DNA of 64,000 nt from Grifola frondosa (GCA_001683735.1 LUGG01000006.1:496001-560000), one strand, 5' to 3'. Shown: positions 1-12,343, numbered from the stretch's first letter. Notes: generated from the sequence alone by a model not told the origin. Made by a program: numbers and translations.

Positions 1-307
1 CGGCATCAATATTATGGTGAAGGCGCTGCTTACCATCAAAGAACGCAGGCCAACCGCATCCGCTAGAGAACTTTGTCGTACTTTTGTACAGGGGCGTGCC
101 GCAACCTGCACACGTGTAGACACCTTCTTCATAAAATTTGTCGAATTTACCCGTCCCTGCTGGCTCTGTGCCTTTCTCTCTGAGTATGCGAAACTGCAAC
201 AAGATATTTGAACGGATGTCGATGCCAGACATGAAGAACAATACCTGTTCGGGCGACAGGACGGCCCTCCACTCGCTCTCACTCTTCGCCTGGTTTGGTT
301 TACTCAT
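1..307 (-). CDS. msrB: Methionine-R-sulfoxide reductase B (partial, 3' end off the window)
   Basis: Reduces methionine-R-sulfoxide in oxidised proteins. Exon 1 (307-245) starts MSKPNQAKSESEWRAVLSPE. A 51-nt intron (244-194) separates it from exon 2 (193-34), which reads FRILREKGTEPAG, then the zinc-binding CAGCG pair and the SGCGWPAF segment. A GTAAGC donor follows at 33, so the rest, including the second zinc CxxC and the catalytic cysteine, lies beyond base 1. The order and spacing match the MsrB family. Whether it is cytosolic or mitochondrial cannot be judged; there is no obvious targeting peptide on this start. Confidence 0.9.
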   Translation of the reverse strand, partial: MSKPNQAKSESEWRAVLSPEQVLFFMSGIDIRSNILLQFRILREKGTEPAGTGKFDKFYEEGVYTCAGCGTPLYKSTTKFSSGCGWPAFFDGKQRLHHNIDA

Positions 308-1188
308 TGTTCTTGCACAGGTGAGATGAATATATCGAGGACTGCTGATTTGATTCTTGAGAGGAAAAGGGGTGGTACACCGACGAATGAGCAAGCAAAT
401 GCGAATTCGCGGAAAGGATGGGAACAAGAACATGCAAACTGTGATTGCGCAATTCCTCAGGCATCCATGCTCCAAACGGACTTAAAACACATGATCGGGG
501 GGGTCGATCTCGATATCTCAAAATCCAAATCTGATCGAACAATGTTAGGCAAGAATGTTGTTTATTCTGGAGGGGTTACCACCTAATCATCTCACGGTTT
601 CGCACTAGTAAGATAAGACCGTACCCTTTGATCTCACTAGTTGAACTCATTCAATTCCTCACATCATCAAGAAATCCTGGATAACTTGGTGGGACTTATC
701 CTGACTTAATATTACTTTTTTCGTCACTTAGAGTACTTTATTCCAGAAAAATAAGTAGCCCTCAACTCTTTTACCCTCTTTTAGAGCTTAAATAAGATAA
801 TTAAGAAAGAAAAATGTGATAAGATAGATAAGTAGGGCTATCTAAGTATCTTACGAAAAAAGTTGAGTTTTGCTGATGGCCCTTGGGTAATTCTTGGGTT
901 CCACAGTGTTAATAGGAATCCAAGGCACTTCTGATTTGTCTTTTGTGACTTCGTGCATATATATATAGTGGTGCTTTGCATTAAATATTCATGCTCTATA
1001 TTATACATAGATTGCAGCATCTTTATAATTGAGAAGGCTTGCTGAATTGAACAAAAGGAGGAGTGCCGGTGGGGCATCTCCGCGGTTGAGACCTCAGACA
1101 CCTCTGCTGTTTCTCTCCCCGTCGGGTATATCTGCCGCTTGTACTTGCACTGCTCACTGGCACTTGGCTTCCGACTTGACCTCTTGAC
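308..1188. other. Intergenic region between divergent msrB and STE50
   Basis: About 880 bases without a convincing gene. It is AT-rich from about 600 to 1020. It must contain the promoters of both flanking genes, which point away from each other. The small ORFs here have no recognisable content. Confidence 0.6.
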
Positions 1189-3717
1189 ATGGACGCGTTG
1201 TCCACCGAACTTCGAACCAGTATCTTGGACTGGGATGAGAACGATGTTCATGCGTGGTTTACGAAACTTGGTTTCCCTCAATATGAACATCAGGTCAAGG
1301 GTATGTTTTCGTCTTTGTCAGTTCACGATCTCTTCTGACCAGCCCCGTTAGAGCACAACATTTCTGGGGACGTTTTATGTCTTTTGGACGCAGAGAGCTT
1401 GAAGGAGATTGGTGTGGCCACTATTGGACAAAGGCTGGCAATCCTCAAGGCCGTGTACAACATCAAGCTAGCCAGAATATTCCCATTGAACCCGACCATT
1501 ATGTCCCCCCTTGTATGTTTCATCATCATTCCGTGTTCTGCGTGGTCGCTCATGTGGTTTTGGATAGCCGAGGTAGAGGAAAGGCAAGAACATGTCACTG
1601 TCGACAGATTGTACGATTTATTGCGAGACCAGAGTACGCACTCAGTCATGGTTACCTTGTCCCGGGTAGGTCTGATCTCATGAATAGATGACCGGCTGCG
1701 CACGTTGGAGGATGGGAATCGTAGACTAAGTGACAGCTTGCAAGCTTGCCTTGAAGACATCACCCACCTTCGAGCTGTCGCCCGCCCACCACCACCAGTG
1801 AGTTCAGTCCCTGGTCCTGCCATTTTCCCCACTCAAGTACTCCTCAGAACGAGACAGAAAGTCCCGTTCAGCGCCAACACTCCTTTAAATGGGCATCTTT
1901 CGTGAAACCGTCTCGCTCACCCACAAAACCTATACCTGAAATCGAATCACCCCAACCATCGCCGCAACGTGCAGAACATGACGTTGCCAATAGCAACTCC
2001 CGTAGTACTACCACCTCTGACAAGTCAAGAACGGCGCAAACCACTCTGAACGACCCATCCCAAAGCTTGCACGCCTCTTACTCGAATACAACTACAGTGC
2101 AGCCTGTTTCGACACCAGCGACGTCCAAACCAGCGCGACAGGAAAGCTCCGACAATTTGAAAAGTTTCAAAGTCAGCCTGGATGATCCGGCGTGGAAAGT
2201 ACTTCCGGCCGCGCTGAAGAAATACAAGATCAACAACGATGACTGGCAGAGCTATGCGATGTTTATCTGTTATGGTTCTCCTGGTTCGTTCTTCAACATC
2301 TTGATCTATGCTCAGCATTCAGACGTCAACTACATCTTCCTTCCGCAGGGAATCGTATCGAAAGGTGTTTGAGTCTAGATGAGAAACCTTTACTACTATT
2401 CCAGAAGCTGAAGGATGCGAAGAAGAACCCAGTATTCATGCTCAAGCATATCAAGGATATTCGTTCGCCTATAGCGGTGGCGCAACAGAAGCAAGCCGCA
2501 CGGAAAGCGACATCGGAGTCGACATCATCCTCCAAATCTCCGCCCTCATCAGGAGCTGTAGCACAAGGTCAGAGTCAGACCCATGGTCAATCTTCAGGAC
2601 AGGATGCTCGTGGACGACCACCGAAGTTGCAGGTCAACAGCCACTTGGCAAACCCTGCACCAGCCATTATGACCGGAGGACCAAACGCACAATCAGGATG
2701 GCCGGACGCGCTGATGTCACCGTCTGTGGAGAAGGAACGCGTGGAGGAGGTTAGTGCACCACCTGCAGAACCTGTGAAGTCCCAAAATGCTATCGCGAGC
2801 ACAACCGCAAGCCTGGCAGAGGACACCACGCCCTCGGTTGTGAGGGAAATACCGCCATCTACAGGAGTCTCATATGCAGTCGCTATCTATCCATATATGG
2901 CCGAGCAGGAAGATGAGTTCGATGTGGTTGTGTGCGTGACATGTTTTATTTATTCATATGTGTAACTCGTGTTGAACTTATGCTGCTCACGCAGCGGCGA
3001 TACGTTCATTATTCTCTCCAGGGCGCGTGGCTGGTGGGTCGTCCAACGAGACCCGGCAGGTTCCGGGCTGGTCGAGCCAGATACGAGCAAGCAAGGTTGG
3101 GTACCCGCAGGCTGTCTGCTCGAAACAAGTGTGCCCGTTGCTACCGCGATCGCAGAAGCTACTGCTCGGGGGTCTATGGGTGGGTCGATCTCACCACCCT
3201 CGTCGCCTGCAGGCAAGACGCCTATTCTTCCCCTGAGCATCTTATCCACGAGCTTCCCGGGCATTGCATTGATGGATTACAAGAAGAAAGGGGAGGAGGA
3301 GCTGGATTTGGCGAAAGACGACAGTCTAAGAGTCTTCAAGCGATATAATCATTGGTCCTATGTAGGGACTTCAATTTGATGAAGGTCGATAATTGCTGAC
3401 TACTTGTGTCTAATATAGGCAGTCAAAGAAGAATCTGGTGACCGCGGCTGGGTACCCGTAAGTACTTCATTCAAACTTACTGCTTCATGTCTTGATTCCG
3501 AAGCTAGTCTTGGTTCATTGGCAAAGTCCCAACCAATTCGGGTGCACCGGCAACACCAAGCACGAGCGGTACTTCGAATAACCTCTCTGCGTCACTTACC
3601 GACCAGGAGGCACGCTACACGAATGATGTAGTTCCTGGTAGTGTTCAGCAGGCGCAGGTCTCTCCGATGTCTTCTGCGTTCCCACCCATACAGTCACGCA
3701 CAACGGCCGTCATCTGA
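1189..3717 (+). CDS. STE50: Ste50/Ubc2-type MAPK adaptor (SAM-RA-SH3-SH3)
   Basis: Adaptor that links Ras-type GTPases to the Ste11-class MAPKKK in pheromone and filamentation signalling. Nine exons: 1189-1300, 1352-1512, 1568-1633, 1688-1797, 1848-2283, 2349-2931, 2995-3361, 3419-3457, 3508-3717. An N-terminal SAM domain (about residues 10-75; WDENDVHAWFTKLGF) is followed by a coiled coil, an RA domain (about 245-345; FMLKHIKDIRSPIAVAQQ) and two C-terminal SH3 domains (ALYDY-like AIYPYMAEQEDEFDV and ALMDYKKKGEEELDL). SAM-RA with paired SH3 domains is the Ubc2 arrangement known from basidiomycetes; ascomycete Ste50 lacks the SH3 domains. One base seems missing near 1472: the SAM frame ends at KLA, and the conserved continuation QNIPIEPDHYVPP lies in the next frame. 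Length would be about 694 aa. Confidence 0.9.
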
Positions 3718-4416
3718 GCTTTGTCTCGGAATTCTCGAAACGACCATCGATTGGTTGATGTCATTATATGTCCTCAGCGTTGCACACACTCGTTCTCGCA
3801 TTTTCTCTATCGCGTTGGCCCCTCTTTTCCTGTCATTCTCTCTAAATTCTGGTAATTATTGTTTGGACCTCCCGGCATGCATATCTCGTTCGTTCGCGGT
3901 CTCTTAAATTTGCGCAATATGACTTCCTGGTCGTTCTCTGGATTCTGTCGGCCTCTTGTATGGTATAGCGGCTCATTGCTTCGGGCATCCACCTATCACA
4001 AGTTACTCTTTGTACTGTATTTTAGACAATTCTGCCCCGCTATCATGCCAAGAATGACACGGCTACACGTAGTCCTGTCGTAGCAATTACATATACTGTG
4101 ATTTGAGTTATGTCGTATGTCGCATGCCACAGTTACTGAAGGTATTCAATTCTTCCAATGATAGAATGACAAGATGTATGACTGCCTAATGGATGAACTA
4201 CATGGGCAGGTACAAAGGTGAGCTCCAGGTGAGGACCTAGCAAAGGCAGTACAAGTCTACGATGGTGCACAATACAAATTAATTCTTCTCCACACGATGA
4301 TGTCGCTCCTTCAAAAAATGCAAGACATTATGCCACCTGGAACACAGACATCGCCACAAAGGCGAGATCAGCCTGGGTTCACCCCGCAGTCAGGATTTAC
4401 GGAGCACCTGCAGCGC
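3718..4416. other. Intergenic region between convergent STE50 and J-protein genes
   Basis: About 700 bases holding the 3' UTRs of two convergent genes. Short ORFs at 3641-4083 and from 4297 have no family features. Nothing else was seen. Confidence 0.5.
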
Positions 4417-6008
4417 TCACCATCCACGCCACCGCGACTTCCTGTCCTTCTCTCCGTCCCGTCCGTCCGACCGGTCCCCGTCCCTACCTATATCCCTAGA
4501 AAGGCGTGCCTCCCCGTGCCGGCTGCGAGGACGGTCCCGGTCACCCGAGCTCCGGTGTGCTTCATCGGTCCGCAAGTTAGTGTGCCCGTTCACACAAGGA
4601 TCAGCGGGAGGAGCGAAAAGGGGACACTCACCAAGATTACTGGTTGGGCTGCGGCTACTCTCATGACTGTATCGGCGTGCCCGTGAATCCCCGTATCCAC
4701 CCTGGGGTGGTGACGGTTGTGCCCCGTATTGGCCTGGAGGAGGGGCATATAAGGCGGTGGAGGAGACCTCGCGGAATCCGCGTAGGGCCTGGAGCGAGAC
4801 TGACCTAGCGGTATATTATCGTGTACGGGTTGGGCTGGGGGTAGCGGTGGAGCATAGTAATGATTTGCCTGAGAAGGCGGGTATAATAGCTACTCGCTTG
4901 CGGCGGCGGAGCGGTGATAGGTTGTGGGGGGTTCACAACAGGAGTAGCTGGAGGTAGAGGCATTGCAGACTGAGGTGCGGCAATGGCACCACCGTTAGTC
5001 TGCTCGACGCCATTAATGGTGTAGCGTTCACCCTCCGGCGATGAGTAAGTCACATGCTCGTTTCCCTAGTTGACATCGTTCTATAAGAGAACCAATTTAT
5101 ATACAGCATGATTTCACTTACCGCCGCATCTCTACGCTTGACAATAGTTTCTGTTCGGCCATTGACCGTCCGAGTCATCCTGCTTTGCGACACCCATTGT
5201 CCATTCTGGCCAATGGCTCGAGTCTCTGAACTGTAGGAAGTGGAACGGCGAGGCTGCTCATACCCGATTCCTGGGAATATGGATGGACCAAGCATGGATC
5301 CAAATGGCGATCCAAAAGGAGAGCCGAACGGTGAATCAGCAAATGACCGACCAAAGGGGCCGCTCCGTCTGTCAAATGCACTCCTTGTGAAGGGCATCGA
5401 CGGCTCGGAGAAAAATGGATCGTTTTCAAATGCGGTGTGAAAATCGCCGAAAAGCTCATTAAACAGCGTGAACGGGTCGGTGAAGACAAAGGCCGGGTGG
5501 CCTGAACGGGATCCAAAAGGCGACTGGAAGAACGGCTCGGACATGAACGGATCGTAAGGACTTGAACTCTGGCGTGGCCCTGGTCCATAAGATGGTTGCG
5601 TTGTTGCCTCTGGAGGAGGCCAGATGCCATGCCGATCGTACAACTATAAGATGTGAGAAATTGAGAAGTATATACTGGCCTGAATAGATTGTTACTCACC
5701 ATACGATTTTCCGCATCGTTCAAGACCTCGTAAGCATTATTCACCTAGCAATATGAGTCGAGCAACCATGCAAGATGATGATTCGACGTACTAGTCTGAA
5801 TTGCTCCTCTGCGGAAGCCTTTTCTACAGGAGTTATATTTTGAGGGAGTCTATCAGGGTGAGTCTCAAGAGCTTTCCTCCGGTATGCCTTCCGAACTACA
5901 TAACATCTTCAATTCTACTGAATGCATAATGTTAAAGCTTCTATACTTACTCTCTTCTGGTGAGGCATTTCGATCCAACCCGAGGACTTCGTAAAGATTT
6001 GTGGCCAT
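4417..6008 (-). CDS. J-domain co-chaperone, DNAJB6-like
   Basis: Hsp70 co-chaperone. Exon 1 (6008-5951) begins MATNLYEVLGLDRNASPEE. Later exons (5895-5792, 5744-5700, 5643-5122, 5065-4632, 4559-4417) continue the J domain with RKAYRRKALETHPDRLPQ (HPD motif present), then VNNAYEVLNDAENR, a Gly/Phe/Ser-rich middle with repeated FGSPFGSPFGS, and the KRRDAA-GNEHVTY region typical of DNAJB6/MRJ relatives. The tail is rich in RS and RD dipeptides and ends DRKSRWRGW. Two bases appear missing in exon 5, in the G runs at 4879-4881 and 4742-4745. As written, the frame stops at 4805; restoring them joins PPSQANHYYAPPLPPAQ and PPPPGQYGAQPSPPQ and leads in phase into the last exon. The start lies 233 bp from the divergent IPI3 start. 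Confidence 0.82.
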
Positions 6009-6241
6009 ATATATAGTCACGACCTGATGTTAAAGCAGTAGTGCACTACAAACTGATGGTCAAGGAACAACGGGGAGACAGAGCTGTGACAGAACTCGAT
6101 AGAACTTCAAGGCGGATACACGCCCCCATAAGCGCTGATATATACATTCGTTCAGCCACGTGATCCTATATTCTGCCATAAGTTAATAACTATCCCCGCA
6201 CCGTACGGCCACGGCGCAGAACCTGCACAGAACTGTTCGAG
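6009..6241. promoter_or_regulatory. Shared upstream region of the J-protein and IPI3 genes
   Basis: 233 bp between divergent start codons, presumably a bidirectional promoter. No single motif was assigned. Confidence 0.5.
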
Positions 6242-8139
6242 ATGCAGCCAAACGAATGTATCCTGTGTGCTACGGCACCTTCTTCTGCCCACACCGGTCC
6301 CGGATCGATTTCTCTTCATGACATCCAGACTGGCTCCTCCCTCGCATCTTTCAAGCAGACATCCGCCGGCCCACACTGCACAGCCGTAGTCCAGTCTCGA
6401 GATAGTCAAGGAGGGTTTATGCTCGCTGCCCAACAAGATAAATCGATCCTCAATGTATATAATTTTCAAAAGGTACGAGCTTCTGCATTCACGAGAAAAA
6501 ACTTCCACTCATATCGCATGCACTACGCAGGATCAGCTTGCGCTGAAAATTGTTTTGCCTGAAAAGCTATGCGCCGTAGCGGTGGACACAGCAGGCGATT
6601 TCTGCGCTGGAGCAACTTCTCAGGGCCGAATATACCTTTGGGAGGCTCGTACATCCCTTATTTGATTCATACTCACTGGAATGAAACAGGTCATTCCTGC
6701 AGTAGATTGCGTCTGGCATCATGTACAATTCTTGGGATGCGCACTACCGTCAAATTAACGTGTTACGCTTTACCCACGACGGTGCATCGCTTTTGTCTGG
6801 TAGCGAAGACTCTGGCGTTAGCGTTTGGTCAATATCCAGGCATGTTCTTCTATGCCTTCATCGGTTCTCTGGCTCAGACAGTCCTATGCTCAGCTTGCTA
6901 GACGATAATTCACAAAGTGACCTTCCAACGCCGTACTGCAGCTTCTCCGACCATACACTACCCATCACGGACATTGTCTGTGGTGTAGGTTCCTTTCCTT
7001 CATGTCGTGTGTTAACCGCCTCAGTAGATCATTCTGTAAAGGTAAGGGCTTTCTCCAGTGTATTCTCTCTTTTCCACATATTGTTTACATCGTGATGCAG
7101 TTGTGGGATCTTTCGTCAAAGACTCTCCTTACAACATTCTACTTCCCTCAGGCAATTTCTTGCCTTGCTTGGGACGTAACAGAGCGGTTATTCTTTGCTG
7201 CTTCCCCAGATGGTTCAATACATCAGGTCAATCTCTTCCGCCAGCGAGAAGATAAATTCAACCGAACCGCAATGGAGGCTATCGGTGGCGCAGGAGTGAG
7301 CGATGTCATTCGCATAAACGACATAGACCAGAGTTCTGCCAAAAAGCGCCTAATCTCCGTTGGGTGAGCTAATTTACTTCACATTATGTACCTACTCCTG
7401 ATAGAGGTGCCCATAGTGAGGCCGTCGCAACCATGACTATATCTTTAACCTCTGCGCTGCTCCTCGCCGGCACAACCACGGGGCTCGTACACATCTATGA
7501 CATTGCATCGCACCAGCTGCTCCGCACGCTCTCTACCCACAAGGGACTGACTATCACGCATCTAGAGACGCTACTAAGGCCGCCGGACCTCATAGGGCAT
7601 ATCAGCTTAAGTCTTGCTGTCGGGACTGGAGCGAGTATTGAAATGAAAGATAGCGTGTCTGTTCGTCATGTCGCACCATTCCAACGCATGCGTGATGCCA
7701 AGGCGAGGGAGGCCCATGAGGTCACGATGATGCTTCCCGTGCAGTGCTCAGTGAGTGCATATGAACATTTAGTAGTTGTCAACGATACTGATCCATTATA
7801 CCAAAGAATGAATGGTTCTTTTCCTACTCAAGGGAAGAGCTTATCAAAGATCACTCATTTTTTGTCAAACCCTCAGGCGAAGATACAGCGGCGATGGGCA
7901 TATCACTACAATCCCGTGTCAGTGAGCTTGAAGGAGAAGTTGCGCGCCTGAAGGAACAACTGGTGAAGGCGAAGGGGGTGAATGACATGATGTGGGAGAC
8001 AGCTGTGCAGCGTCTGGTGGCTGAGGGTAAGGAAAAGACGGAACCGAGAGCAAAGAACAAGGAGAGTGAGCAGCATGAAGACAGAGATGAGGGTGACAGT
8101 ACAGAGAGTGGAAGACGGAGGAAAAGAGGTCGTATGTGA
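6242..8139 (+). CDS. IPI3: Ipi3/WDR18-like WD-repeat protein of the Rix1 complex
   Basis: WD40 protein of the Rix1-Ipi1-Ipi3 complex, which acts in 60S ribosome maturation and replication licensing. Exon 1 is 6242-6472, exon 2 6531-6644, exon 3 6706-7041, exon 4 7101-7363, and exon 5 starts at 7405. WD-type strands are clear (GRIYLWEIASG, SLLSGSEDSGVSVWSI, TASVDHSVKLWDLSSKT, AASPDGSIHQVNL). A C-terminal coiled coil (ELEGEVARLKEQLVKAKGV) and a basic RRKRGRM end follow, as in Ipi3. Joining exons 2 and 3 needs a GC donor at 6645. The exon 5-6 junction around 7750-7840 is uncertain: the obvious GTGAGT donor gives the wrong phase for the downstream EELIKDHSFF frame, so a base may be missing there. 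Confidence 0.8.
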
Positions 8140-8240
8140 CGGAAGCGTTACGAGGCACGACCTCATGGCCAATCGGGCACGCTGCATCGCATTCCTTAGG
8201 AGAACAGGATGATTCAAAATAGTACAAAAGAACGTGGAAT

Positions 8241-8976
8241 CTATGACGACTCTTCCTGTGGCTTGTATTTCGCGGGATCTGTACCGTGGTGAGGATGGTT
8301 TACGAGATTGAACCTGAAAAGCGGCGATTCAGTAAGCCCAATACACAATACAGTGACAGTGTAAACATAACCCACATCGGGAAAATGTCTGCACAAACCG
8401 GGTGAACACAGCACTAAATAACTTAGATACCACCAGTACTCACTGAATTTCAGCTGTGAGAATGCAGAATTCCTGTAGGCAGCACCCTGGACCCATGCGG
8501 GTTGATCGGACTCGCCATAGAGGGGCAAGCCTTGACGTGCACGGTCAGTCAACTCCTCACGGTCCATCTCCTCTTCACGCTTATTCTCTGACCAGCCCCA
8601 GAACCGGACTAGTATTTTCAGCGGTTATGATCTTCGATCAGACTTCAATAGTAAAGGAAAGGGTTACAACTGGAGCGTTGGTACGCCAGGAGGAATCCGC
8701 CAGCGAATCCGAGAAGTCCTCCGAGGCGCAAGTGAGTCCGAAGCTTCACCTTCGTAGGGTCTGCCATGTCTGTAACATGGCGATAAATCACCTGCATGCG
8801 GGCAGTCCTCCGAACAACAGCGTAAACGCACCCCAGAAGTACAAGGCAGCGGGAAACGCGCCAGTCGCACCGGCCCACCAAGCATAGTCGGAAAGGCGGA
8901 AGTAACGCAGCACGCGCGAGGCGTGAGGGTCAGCATCGATAAGAGGGTAAGGTGTCTCGACGACTTTAGTCGGCAT
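8241..8976 (-). CDS. NUXM: Mitochondrial complex I accessory subunit NUXM
   Basis: Small accessory membrane-arm subunit of NADH:ubiquinone oxidoreductase in the mitochondrial inner membrane. Exons: 8976-8832, 8769-8668, 8608-8444, 8388-8376 (13 nt), 8313-8241. The protein starts MPTKVVETPYPLIDADPHAS, has two hydrophobic stretches (the ATGAFPAALYF and GGLLGFAGGFLLAY regions), then RFWGWSENKREEEMDREEL and ends HHGTDPAKYKPQEESS, all as expected for NUXM. An in-frame ATG at 9000 would add eight residues; I chose 8976 because the family starts close to MPPKV. The 13-nt microexon is needed to bridge LKF and FNLVNHP in frame. The gene shares a 214-bp promoter with the divergent nucleoporin gene. Confidence 0.85.
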
Positions 8977-9190
8977 TGTTGTCGACGGCGGCGGCAACAA
9001 CAGTGAACGTCTAGATTCCGGAAGCGGTAAGCAATCGCGTGACCTTAGAGTTTAGGGCCGGCAGTTTATGAGCTCGTTGATCGCCTCGTGTTGTTTAGCC
9101 GAGCCACACTTACTTGTCCTCAACGGTAGACCTCGCCTCCTCGCCTCTTCCGAATCCCCCCACATCAACCTCATCTACACACCAGGCAAA
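8977..9190. promoter_or_regulatory. Shared upstream region of NUXM and the nucleoporin gene
   Basis: 214 bp between divergent start codons. It is purine/pyrimidine-biased near 9130-9190 (CCTCC-rich), as is common near fungal start sites. Confidence 0.5.
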
Positions 9191-12030
9191 ATGAGCGGTG
9201 CCGTTCGCTCTAGCGGGAGTCGACGTATAAATCGCACACAAAGTTCATCACCTTACAGTCGCCCAGCGGCGAGACGGGTACGCCACTGTCGACTTTTTTT
9301 TCCTAGAATGGTTCTCTAATGTTGGTAATTGACCTCAGCTATGGTCTTTCTCCGGCATTCTCAGCTTTCTTAATCCTTGGGCACCACGAGCTACTGACAA
9401 CGCGCGAGAGCTTGACGCAGCCAACGACGGCGACAGCCCAGCGCATGCACTTGCGGCGCGCGGCCATGAGGTATGCCTTGCTTTCATTGCGCGATGTAGA
9501 CGCGATTTAGTGTTCATTATTCTGTTAGATAGAGGAAGAGATAGGCGATCCTTTGAGAACACCGTCGCCGCCGCCGCCAGTCCAAACAGTAGGACCGGCA
9601 CCGCAGGTGCAGACGACCCAAGAAACAACCGAACCCGCAGACGTCCCGATGGCAAATGTGTCTTTGTCGCCCTCGTCAGATGGTGAAAGCTCGGTTTCAG
9701 CAAATGTCAAAGCTGTTCAAGAGTTCCTGTTACTGAAGAATGGAAAGTCTCTGAACGCCGTTGAGATCGCTGGTTTGGTAGCGCTTTTGCAAGATAGCGC
9801 AGAAGGCCAACCACGTGTAGAAGGTCAGTTGTAAACATTGTGTGGCATAGGCTTTAGAAGGTTCTGAATGTTGTACAGAGAAACGCAAGCCCTTCCGCTT
9901 CTCAACAAGTCCATATTCACAACCACCCGATGCCACTTCAACCCTTGGCTTCGCGACGCCTACTACCTCTGTATTACCCGGGCCTTCCGATGGCGTTCAA
10001 AGGGCTCCCCGAATGCTGGAGAAGAATCCTATGGGCCCTTATATTATTACCGGTGCCGGCTGCATTCGCCCCCGTGTCCGTAAGAATCGTTATCAATCCT
10101 CCAGCTTTGGACCTTCTACCAGGACTACGCCTCTCAAAATTGAAGTCCCGTCCGGAAAGCCAAAGACAGATACAAAACGGAGACGCGTCGATGAAGCAGT
10201 GACAAGATCCACATCTCAGCCTGTCGTTGCTCCCACTCCTTCCATGGATGGAGTCACTTCCTCCACTGCAGGACCGTCGACACCTACCACCAATGGCACT
10301 ACCATGGTTAATGGTGTTGCATCTCCGTCTATTACTCCGCGACCGACCGTGCCTGCCACGTCTCGTGTCCGTACCGCAACGCCAGCTGTTCCCTCACCCC
10401 TTCGCCAGGCATGGGGCCAATCTGACACATCCCCGCCCCAACCTGCGCCGCCTTCACAGCCTGCTCCTAAGCCTACGCAGGCCGCAACCTATTTGGCCGC
10501 ACTCATCAAGAATGTGTCGCCAGACGATCTCCCCCCGTACGCTAATCCGTTTCAGGAGGCGAACATCATGCCTTTGAAACCGAAGAAGAAGCCCCCAGTG
10601 CGGGTGACACGAGCTGCTGCAAAGGCCACTGAAGAACGATCTATCAAGAAGAAAGAGCCAGCGTTAACGCCTCAAGCCATAATTGAAGCTACAGTGCCCA
10701 AAGTGAGTTTACTTTGTTCTGGTCGGATGTCGTCAATGCAGCTCTGAACGCCACGGTATCCGCAGGGTAGCAAGCGATCGAGGCCGCCACCAGAGCTCAT
10801 TGGCAAGAGAGCTGATGCGCCAACTGTAGCGACTGTGCCAGGTCCATCTTCACGTCGTGTAGTTGTGGAAGAAGTCTTCGATGAAGAGTCACCATCTCCT
10901 CCCAAGAAGCAGAAAACTACTGCCACGCCCATGATGAACGGATACCCTCGTCGATCTGTGACGGTTGAAGAGGTCAATGACGTCGAAATGTCGGGTCCGT
11001 CGCTCCCGAGCGCCTCGCTTTCCTACACGAGGCCATCCGAAATCATTGAGCCGTCGGAGGGCAATGATGACAGAAGGAGCACTTCGCCAACATACGGGAG
11101 CAATCCCCTTGGTGTACCAGGCACGCGTTATGCTGGGATGAAGTCATCGGCTCCGAAGGCACCTTCGAAGTTGCGCTTCAGCTTCCAAGCAGAGAAGGAA
11201 GTAGAACAAGCTCCAGCACCGTCCAAGGTTGTGCCCGCACCTACCCCCGTTTCCACACCAGCATTTGGCGCTTCTGCCTTGGGGTCGGCTTCCACACCCA
11301 CTTTCGCGCAAACTCCTAAGCCTGCTTTTGCATCCCTCCCTCCCTCACTCCGTGCGGCACCTAACCACGCTCCTGCTTCGTCTCCTTTTGCGCCAGCTTT
11401 CGGACTTCGTTCGCGCCTACGCCCGCCCTTGCGTTTGCGCCCACGCCCGCTCCTCCTTCGGCTCCAGCTCTAGCTCCCGTCGCCAAGCCTGCCCCGCCAC
11501 CAAAGGCCGCGCCAGTTGACCCCAAAGTTACCGTAGTGGCTATGCGCGTGGAGACGTTGCCGACGTACTCGTTCCCTTTTCCAGCATCTACCGCTGGTGC
11601 GGGCCCGAGCTCTTTCAAAGCTGGCCAGGCTGCGAAGGCTGCTTCCGTTTTTTCCCTACCCGTCTTCGATTTCTCCAAGGCTCCCGCCTTCAATGCTCCT
11701 GCGTCTGCTCCGGCTATGGCTCCGGCCGCCGCACCATCCGCTGCTTTCAACTGGGCAGCTGCTGGCATGAAACAACCGGTTAAGCCCTCGGGTAGTAGCT
11801 GGACATGCTCCCTGTGTGGACTCAACAATGATGCCAGTGCCATGGAGAAATGCGCGGTGTGCGAGGCGCCAAGGGCGGACAAGCCGAAGCCGGCGACGAC
11901 GGGATTCAACTGGGCCGCGGCGGGGATGAAGGCCCCTACGATAGCAGCTGGCCAATGGAAGTGCTCTACTTGCATGTGCACTAACCCCGAAGGGGCGAAC
12001 AAGTGCACCGTTTGCGATACTCCCCGGTGA
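9191..12030 (+). CDS. Nuclear pore protein with C-terminal RanBP2 zinc fingers
   Basis: Probable nucleoporin of the nuclear basket side (Nup153/Nup1/Nup124-like). Exons: 9191-9277, 9339-9470, 9529-9823, 9879-10702, 10766-12030. The N-terminal segment SRPAARRLWSFSGILSFLNP resembles the amphipathic membrane-binding start of this group. A long Pro/Ser/Thr-rich disordered part follows, with a few FG-like sites (STPAFGASALG) and a KRRR nuclear-localisation cluster. The C-terminus has two RanBP2-type C4 fingers (WTCSLCGLNNDASAMEKCAVC and WKCSTCMCTNPEGANKCTVC), each preceded by FNWAAAGMK. One G seems missing at 11402-11403; without it the frame ends at 11473. The exact orthologue is not certain. Confidence 0.78.
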
Positions 12031-12343
12031 ATCTGAATAGAATGTTACAGAATGTTGTGGGCTTTCTCTCTCTGACTTTGTATTCTTAAACGATCCTGTC
12101 CATTGAGTTCGTCTGGACTCGCTTTCAGTTGTATATTGTTTTCTTTTGCTTTTCCGTTTCCACTTTGCTTCTCGTGAAGGATGCATTACATTCGAGTCGT
12201 GGTACATACATATTTTGGTGCTACTTGTACAGTCCTGCCCGTGATAGCTAGTTGAAGATACAATTGGCAAGATTGAGGACGCGCTCGTGCGTGTCCTCCC
12301 GAGTGGGTCTACTAGGACCTGCTTTCTCCTGGTATAAAGTGTG

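Noticed and set aside
11361..12008. 215-residue minus-strand ORF rich in Ala and Gly
   Set aside because: It is a mirror of the Ala/Pro-rich nucleoporin exon. The zinc-finger reading is on the plus strand.
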